Assembly: GCA_947474205.1 (NCBI GenBank)
Contig: CANJIC010000001.1
Coordinates: forward strand, 1-29,415
From: Planctomycetaceae bacterium
GTDB lineage: Bacteria; Planctomycetota; Phycisphaerae; Phycisphaerales; SM1A02
DNA: 29,415 nt
Direction of reading: 5' to 3'
The notes below the pieces were generated by a model that was not told the DNA's origin, ran no database searches, and was given only the letters and a program-made list of their open reading frames with translations. The translations under genes and the position numbers were made by a program. Shown here piece after piece: positions 23,994-29,415 of this stretch (its first letter is position 1; every line of letters starts with the position of its first letter).

Positions 23994-25000
23994 GAAGTTC
24001 AGCGAAATCATGCACACATTTGGCGCTGCGTGGCTTTGATCACAAGCGCGCAACCCTGCGCATTCACGGCTTCACCTTGATCGAGCTCATGGTGGTCATT
24101 GGAATTCTAATTTCACTAGCCACGTTGACCGCCATCGGCGTTGCCAAAGTAACCAAGGACGCGCGCTTCTCCAAGTCAGTGAGCCAAGTGATGGGCGCGC
24201 TTGAAACTGCGCGCACGCTGGCCATTAAGGAGCATCGCACTGTTCTATTGGCTTTCACCGTGAAGACAGAACGAACGGGTTCAACTGTTTCTGGCGGCAT
24301 TCTGACGGATCCCATTACCAAGCAATGGACGCGCATTGTTGCGGCCCGCTTGCGTGATGAGTTGGTGAACGCGGATCAAACTGAAACCACCGCAAATCAA
24401 GGAAGCGTATTCATGGACCTGTTCGAGCCGCATCCTAATTTCATGCCAATTGATTTACCTGTGGGAATTAAAGTGGCGGTTCCGCAGATGGACTTTGATC
24501 GACGCGACGCTGTTTGGATTACACAACCAACCTTCTATGACAGCAATACCAACTTTGACGAAATGGAATATGGCGCAATGATTGGCGTCATGTTTGGAGC
24601 GGATGGGGCGCTGCTGACAAAACTCACGGGCGGAGGCAGCGCGAATATGGGGCAGGGGCGGTATGTGGTTTTGGATGCCGATCAAAATTGCGCGCAGAAG
24701 CCAGAAAATTCCGTGGAAGACGCCTCTGGATACTTCACCTACAACATTGAAAATGAGGAGGTGAATATTCAGCTTGCACCTTTCCTATCGGTCTTCAATG
24801 ATGCCGCGATGCGTGAGTTGTACGACGCGAATAATTGGAAGGGAAAGACGCGTCCGCCTTGGGCGGAAAATGTTCCCTGTTCCACCTATGGCAAAGGACG
24901 CACGCGCTTGAACTGCGACGAGTCCGAGTACATCAATCAATTTGGCGACAAGATTTATTTCAACCGCTACACGGGTCGCGCTGAGGTGTTAAAGCGATGA
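23990..25000 (+). CDS. GspH-like minor pseudopilin
   Basis: The protein has 336 residues from the ATG at 23990, which overlaps the preceding TGA in an ATGA. Open frame continues upstream to 23936, but that start would run inside the previous gene. The leader is long: cleavage is expected at G27|F28 (IHGFTLIELMVV), E32 at +5. After the helix, MGALETARTLAIKEHRTVLLAF fits the GspH pattern (SxLxxARxxAIxxxxxV). The rest is a globular region of about 240 residues without a recognised motif; canonical GspH is about 170 residues. Function as a pseudopilus subunit is inferred from leader and position. Confidence 0.82.
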   Translation: MRSSAKSCTHLALRGFDHKRATLRIHGFTLIELMVVIGILISLATLTAIGVAKVTKDARFSKSVSQVMGALETARTLAIKEHRTVLLAFTVKTERTGSTVSGGILTDPITKQWTRIVAARLRDELVNADQTETTANQGSVFMDLFEPHPNFMPIDLPVGIKVAVPQMDFDRRDAVWITQPTFYDSNTNFDEMEYGAMIGVMFGADGALLTKLTGGGSANMGQGRYVVLDADQNCAQKPENSVEDASGYFTYNIENEEVNIQLAPFLSVFNDAAMRELYDANNWKGKTRPPWAENVPCSTYGKGRTRLNCDESEYINQFGDKIYFNRYTGRAEVLKR

Positions 25001-26595
25001 CCCGGCAACATTCCAACCGCGCCTTCAGTTTGGTTGAGCTCATTATTGCCATATTAATTCTTGGCATTGGCATGATCTCTATTGCCGCGCTGTTTCCCGC
25101 GGGCATTAAACAACAGGAGATTGCGGAGGACGACGTGTACGGACCATTGGTCGCGCGGCACGCCATGGAGTTGTTGCGCACACGCCTGAAGCAAGAGGAC
25201 TTTGGAAGTTTCGAGGATTTCTCATCCGATACTTCAACCAATACAACAACAATTCGCGACCCCATACCTTTGAATGCGCCATCCACACAATATGCGGCCA
25301 CGAACGCCTTCACGCCAACGATTGCCAAAGATTGGATTTGGAAACGACCTGGCTTTGTCAATGTGGATGATCCGGACACCAAAGATCGCGATGAGAAAGC
25401 CATGTACGACGTGTTTTCGTATTACAAAACACGGCTTGGTATTGGCGCACTTAATAATCGAAATGCAATTCCATCCGCATTCCCCTTCACAATGGGGCAA
25501 CTTCTAACCGACACCGAAGTTGTTCTGCAACCACCAGTCTCGCAAAACAATTTGTATGGCATTCCCTACAACCGAAGAATATATGACGAACAATTTAATG
25601 TCAGCAAGCCAAATTATGTGTGGACGTATAGTCAAAATGGGCTTGCGAAATCGGGAGAGAGTCCGGCGGTTGCGGACACAACTGGAAAGTTGAACATTGG
25701 CAACGCCTTGCGCGAACCAGCTGTGTTTATAACGCAGCGCGAACGCTATTGGCCCACACCCACCAATGCGATCGGTTTAACGCCCACACCAAAGTATGTC
25801 TGGGATTGCATGTTCCGAAAGTTCAACGGCCGTATTTTAGTTGGAGTCTTTGTGTACAGAGTTGTTCCAGCCAACGGTTTGCGCGGCGGAAATTATGCTG
25901 CTATAGACGGCAACAACACAACGGGCCCGCAGATTGGCACGCCCTATGTCAGCGCGCAAGTCACGCAATCCATCGACCCATTGGACAATTTAATTCCAAC
26001 TACCGTGGGCAACTATCCGCCCATGCCCCAATGGGTTTCAAGGCGTTCGGGCATGACAAATTTATCCCTGACGCAAGGCGATGGCGCCAACAACAAGTGG
26101 GGCGCTGGCGGGCTGAACGCCGTAGTGGGAACCAGTATAAACACTGGACTCTACAGCCCAAACCGCGACGATTGCGGCGTGCCAGGAACTGGTCCCACAA
26201 CCGCCGAGACCGCACTGACTTATTCCGAAACGTGGCAGCAGCCTGGTCAGTGGATGATTGATCAATACAACAATGTGCACCATGTCATTGAAGGTCGACG
26301 CACGCATGTAGACGGTCCAGTGATCTTGGCAAAGCCTGTTCCGCGCCAACCGTATTCAAATTCGTTGTTTGACGCGAAGGACGCGACAGAGCGAAACCAG
26401 AATACAGCCGTAAATAAAGATGTTCCTGTTCCGCCTGCCTCGGGGCAGGCGCCTCCCCCCGACACAGCGCTTCTTGCAACGCCCGGCTCTGGCGGCGACG
26501 CAGTGCTTGGCATTCAAGACTTATGGTTTGTTCCACCCTATGACGCCAACGGCAACCAAATTATTCCAGTCTTTGCATGCGTGGAGGAACTGTAA
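24997..26595 (+). CDS. GspI/PilV-like minor pseudopilin, enlarged
   Basis: The 532-residue protein has its leader cleaved at A9|F10 (NRAFSLVELIIAILILGIGM) with E14 at +5. The continuation ALFPAGIKQQEIAEDD is of the GspI/PilV kind, in which the helix is followed by a segment near residue 30-50 rich in Ala and Gln. The globular part is several times the size of GspI (about 120 residues) and is rich in Pro, Asn, Thr and Tyr. A Pro-rich stretch (VPVPPASGQAPPPD) is encoded across a perfect palindrome at 26432-26451. The ATG overlaps the preceding TGA by four bases. The subunit call rests on leader, order and size of the hydrophobic helix. Confidence 0.8.
   Translation: MTRQHSNRAFSLVELIIAILILGIGMISIAALFPAGIKQQEIAEDDVYGPLVARHAMELLRTRLKQEDFGSFEDFSSDTSTNTTTIRDPIPLNAPSTQYAATNAFTPTIAKDWIWKRPGFVNVDDPDTKDRDEKAMYDVFSYYKTRLGIGALNNRNAIPSAFPFTMGQLLTDTEVVLQPPVSQNNLYGIPYNRRIYDEQFNVSKPNYVWTYSQNGLAKSGESPAVADTTGKLNIGNALREPAVFITQRERYWPTPTNAIGLTPTPKYVWDCMFRKFNGRILVGVFVYRVVPANGLRGGNYAAIDGNNTTGPQIGTPYVSAQVTQSIDPLDNLIPTTVGNYPPMPQWVSRRSGMTNLSLTQGDGANNKWGAGGLNAVVGTSINTGLYSPNRDDCGVPGTGPTTAETALTYSETWQQPGQWMIDQYNNVHHVIEGRRTHVDGPVILAKPVPRQPYSNSLFDAKDATERNQNTAVNKDVPVPPASGQAPPPDTALLATPGSGGDAVLGIQDLWFVPPYDANGNQIIPVFACVEEL
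26432..26451 (+). repeat. Perfect 8-bp palindrome with 4-base loop inside the gspI-like gene
   Basis: CGCCTGCC (26432-26439), loop TCGG and GGCAGGCG (26444-26451) form a strong GC-only-flanked hairpin. It lies in frame in a Pro-rich stretch of the coding region and is more GC-rich than the surrounding sequence. Confidence 0.75.
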
Positions 26596-28661
26596 TGCGC
26601 CGCCACGCCTTCACGCTTGTTGAATTGTTGGTCGCGCTTACCGTGTTGCTGGTCATTATTATTGCCACGTCACGAATTTTTGGAACCACCAGCAAGGTTG
26701 CCGCGCTTGGTGAAGCCAGCGCCGACTTGCAAGCCACTGCCACCGCGGTGGAGAAGGTGATTCGCGCGGATGTTGAACGCATGGCACGCGACGGCGTGCT
26801 TGCCATTCAATGCGTGGCGGTTCGCAACGATGTCAATCGCTTTCAAAGAGGCAATACCCCAGATCTCACTGGTGCCGCGATTTCAACAACATCATCAACC
26901 GCGCCACTGCTCAACCCAACGCTCGCACCCACCGACTTTGTGCGCTGCGATCAAGTTGTGTTTTTTGGCCGCGGACATGAGGCAAGTCAAGTGTATTTGG
27001 GCACGCGCGGCGGTTCGCGTTCTGAACAAGCCTACGCGGTCAATACATATCCAAACGGCACACTGAAGATCACCCCAGAGTTCACGGCGCAAGAGTTTAT
27101 GGTTCGCATAGGTCATGGGTTGCAATTTCCATCTCTGCTTGTCGATGTGAACAATCCCAACCTTTTTCCTGATGCGGACACTCTAGGAAGCTCCGCGTCT
27201 ACTTATATTCCGCCAGTCCCTTGGATGTGGAGCGCCACCCCAACCCTTAAAGGTGCATATTTTAATGGACCCGCCAACGGTTTGTCATATCTGCCAAGCC
27301 AGCCAGAAGCGCGGCAGTGGGTGTTGTCGCGGCAAGTTATTTTATTGGCTGATGATGGCAACACGCAGATAACAGCAACACCCACTGCGAAAAACATAAC
27401 TTGGTTTCGTAGCCTTTCAGCTAGCAACATGCTGCCAAATAGCGCCACAGGTATTGCTCAATTGGGATTTCTTTCCGCAGGCACGGCCGCTGGCACCACG
27501 GCCGCCGACGAGTCGAAATTATCAATCCCAGATAGCAATATGTTTCCAAATCGCGCCATTACCGCCTCGCGCGTGGACACGGCCGCAACTTCCATTGCCG
27601 AATATCGTGCGTTTGTTGAAACAGGTTCAACTTCCGCAAACTTGGCCAAAGATTTCAACTTTGAAAAGACATTTAGATTAATGTGGTCCGACAAAGAGGG
27701 CGGCGATCCCTCTGGTACGGGACTTGGTTTCATTCGAAATCGTATTTTTAATTCACTTTTTGGTGGCAACGTTTCAGGTCGAACCAACGGAATGTGGGGC
27801 TATCCACGCGCTGAAAAAGTGGCGCCAAGCATGGACCGCACTGATTCCATGGTGAGCATTCCCTTACTTGCTGGCAATTGCAGTTCCATACAAATTGATT
27901 GGACATGGAGCACAGGCACCGCGCGCTTTGAAACACCAGAAGGAACGCCGTTGCTGGCGCAGCTTCCGGCCAATGCTGCGCGCTCTCAGGCAATCTACGA
28001 TGTGCCACTTGCGGGATTGACAACTGTTCGGTGGCCGGTGCAACCATTTAAATCACAGAAGTTCCCGGATGTCACGCTGACGCCTGCAAATACGTTTATA
28101 CCAATCACCACCAACACAAATCAGGCGCAAATTGAGCAACCGTTGGGATTGCCACGAACCATTCCTTGGTTCGGTTTGCCTGATTCCATTTTTCCAATAG
28201 CCCAGCGAAGTGGGGTAACTCGTTTGGCTGGCGCATTTATCAGCGACGCGCTTACGCCACTCTCATCACCATCATTTGCCACACCCATTCGAGCCTTGAC
28301 TCCATTGGCCGCCAGCCAAACTCTGAATCCCACCGCGACAGATATTGAAACCATTGCGATTGCTACTCCACCTATTGATTGCGCGCGCATTGAAGGGGTT
28401 GGTCCAATTATCAATTCGTTGGATGTTGGGACAACGATAAAATATTCTATTTACACCTACCAAGCCATCTTTGGTCCCAACGGGGACAAGCCGTACCGCG
28501 AGGCAAAATTTCCTGGTGGCAGTGAGCGCGTGCTTCGAAGTGATTACACGCCGTGGCCAACGGCGCTTCGATTCACTATTACTCTGCATGACCCGAAATT
28601 ATTGCTTTCGCAGGGACGTGTATTTCAATTTGTGGTGGAACTACCAAAGGCAAATCAATAA
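26595..28661 (+). CDS. GspJ/PilW-like minor pseudopilin, enlarged
   Basis: The protein has 688 residues from the ATG at 26595, which shares one base with the preceding TAA (TAATG) and has GGAGG seven bases upstream. An ATG at 26577 is in frame but lies before that ribosome binding site. The leader is very short: A5|F6 (RRHAFTLVELLVAL), E10 at +5. The helix is followed by an Ala-rich amphipathic segment (ADLQATATAVEKVIRADVERMARDG in two parts), typical of GspJ/PilW. GspJ is normally about 200 residues; here more than 550 residues follow with no motif I recognise. Low-complexity Ala/Thr/Pro stretches are frequent. It is co-translated with the next gene through another one-base overlap. Confidence 0.82.
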   Translation: MRRHAFTLVELLVALTVLLVIIIATSRIFGTTSKVAALGEASADLQATATAVEKVIRADVERMARDGVLAIQCVAVRNDVNRFQRGNTPDLTGAAISTTSSTAPLLNPTLAPTDFVRCDQVVFFGRGHEASQVYLGTRGGSRSEQAYAVNTYPNGTLKITPEFTAQEFMVRIGHGLQFPSLLVDVNNPNLFPDADTLGSSASTYIPPVPWMWSATPTLKGAYFNGPANGLSYLPSQPEARQWVLSRQVILLADDGNTQITATPTAKNITWFRSLSASNMLPNSATGIAQLGFLSAGTAAGTTAADESKLSIPDSNMFPNRAITASRVDTAATSIAEYRAFVETGSTSANLAKDFNFEKTFRLMWSDKEGGDPSGTGLGFIRNRIFNSLFGGNVSGRTNGMWGYPRAEKVAPSMDRTDSMVSIPLLAGNCSSIQIDWTWSTGTARFETPEGTPLLAQLPANAARSQAIYDVPLAGLTTVRWPVQPFKSQKFPDVTLTPANTFIPITTNTNQAQIEQPLGLPRTIPWFGLPDSIFPIAQRSGVTRLAGAFISDALTPLSSPSFATPIRALTPLAASQTLNPTATDIETIAIATPPIDCARIEGVGPIINSLDVGTTIKYSIYTYQAIFGPNGDKPYREAKFPGGSERVLRSDYTPWPTALRFTITLHDPKLLLSQGRVFQFVVELPKANQ

Positions 28662-29415
28662 TGAACTCCGTACAACGTCAACAGAATGTTCCTGCTCAAA
28701 TACGTTTCTCTCAATGGCGTCGCGGCAATGCGTTGGTGTTGGTATCGGCCATGCTGGTCCTGTTGGTGCTAATTGCCACGGCGTTTCTAGCGCGCACGCA
28801 ATCGCAAAGAGACACCGCCGCCGCCATGCAAGATGCAAGTGGCGACGCCCGCCGGGTTGATTTGATTAAAAAACAATTGGCTTCAGAAATTGCCAAGCAC
28901 TTGTTTGTGAAGCCCATTGATCCAAGCGGCGCGGCCAATTACATCGGCGGCGACAGCGCGGGCAATCGCATTCCACCGAGCATGTATTCAGTTCGATACG
29001 GTGTTGAGTCGGCTTCAAAGACTGGGTTTTATCCAGGTGATCAAATGAGCGGAGTTGTGGATCCATCCAAACCCAACAATTACCAAGCGGCTGATACTGC
29101 CCTTACCAAAGGAGATGGTTTTCCTGATGGCTTCAACTTTGCTCCCTACAGCGTGATTCCATGGACCAATTGGCCAGATTTTACATCTCCAAGACAAATT
29201 TCATCAATCGCTTCAACGTCCGCCATTCCCAATTTTACTTTTGTCAACAACGCCAACGACCCCAACGGCAATCCACTTGGCAACCCAGGATTTGGTGACA
29301 CACGTTGGCTGCGCAGCACGGAGCCCATGCGTAAATCAGTCAACGAAATTATTACTCCGGGTGAAGCTGGCATACGTGATGTGCCCAATGGCGACCGCTT
29401 TAGCCACTGGCCTCA
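28661..29415 (+). CDS. GspK/PilX-like tip pseudopilin, 5' part (runs off the window)
   Basis: An ATG at 28661 shares one base with the preceding TAA (TAATG), and the frame stays open for 251 codons to the window end, so the 3' end is missing. The N terminus has a basic leader ending WRRG (cleavage expected at G22|N23), then ALVLVSAMLVLLVLIATAFL, an uninterrupted hydrophobic helix, and an Arg/Gln-rich segment. The pattern RG-x-ALVxV without Glu at +5 is that of GspK, which caps the pseudopilus, and of PilX. Position after the J-like gene agrees. The visible globular part is rich in Asn, Pro and Gly and has no motif I recognise. Confidence 0.8.
   Translation, partial: MNSVQRQQNVPAQIRFSQWRRGNALVLVSAMLVLLVLIATAFLARTQSQRDTAAAMQDASGDARRVDLIKKQLASEIAKHLFVKPIDPSGAANYIGGDSAGNRIPPSMYSVRYGVESASKTGFYPGDQMSGVVDPSKPNNYQAADTALTKGDGFPDGFNFAPYSVIPWTNWPDFTSPRQISSIASTSAIPNFTFVNNANDPNGNPLGNPGFGDTRWLRSTEPMRKSVNEIITPGEAGIRDVPNGDRFSHWP

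Overview
The window looks like chromosomal DNA of a free-living Gram-negative-type bacterium, most likely a planctomycete. The clues are a Tat-exported Gfo/Idh/MocA oxidoreductase, a row of very large prepilin-like proteins with FTLIELLVV-type leaders, and compact operons of moderate GC. The phylum is an inference; no rRNA or other decisive marker is present. There is no insertion sequence, phage gene or CRISPR array, and no gene-free stretch longer than about 250 bp.

Layout. (1) 1-2076, plus strand: the 3' end of a formylglycine-generating-enzyme-like gene and a Tat-exported oxidoreductase. (2) 2113-11862, minus strand: apbE, preceded in transcription by a tightly packed seven-gene chemosensory operon. 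In transcription order it encodes a pseudo-receiver/GAF/HD-GYP protein, CheW, CheR-TPR, CheW, hybrid CheA-REC, CheB and REC-PP2C phosphatase. (3) 11934-15357, minus strand: coaB, gnd, zwf and a tRNA-Leu(UAA). (4) 15446-29415, plus strand: a type IV pilus/type II secretion locus with a PilB-like ATPase, PilT, a GspE/PilB ATPase, GspF/PilC and then six prepilin-like genes in the order G, G, H, I, J, K. The last gene runs off the window. Blocks 3 and 4 diverge from an 88-bp region that holds two overlapping promoter candidates.

How the genes work together. The chemosensory operon has the gene order of the Pseudomonas Wsp surface-sensing system (CheW, CheR-TPR, CheW, CheA-REC, CheB, response regulator). 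Two positions are changed. The WspR-type receiver carries a PP2C/SpoIIE serine phosphatase where WspR has its GGDEF domain. The receptor position is occupied by a GAF/HD-GYP c-di-GMP phosphodiesterase, and no methyl-accepting receptor is present. The operon therefore appears to turn a Wsp-like signal into protein dephosphorylation, alongside c-di-GMP breakdown. This is the best candidate for an undescribed system in the window.

The pilus/secretion block follows type II secretion gene order from E to K but also has a PilT retraction ATPase and a second PilB-like ATPase. Its pseudopilins are two to four times the usual size. Two unusual RNA-level features lie between gspE and gspF: a seven-copy 13-bp tandem repeat that starts inside the gspE stop region, and a Shine-Dalgarno sequence that is close enough to the gspF start only if a small hairpin folds. 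The tRNA-Leu has an altered D-loop/T-loop contact.
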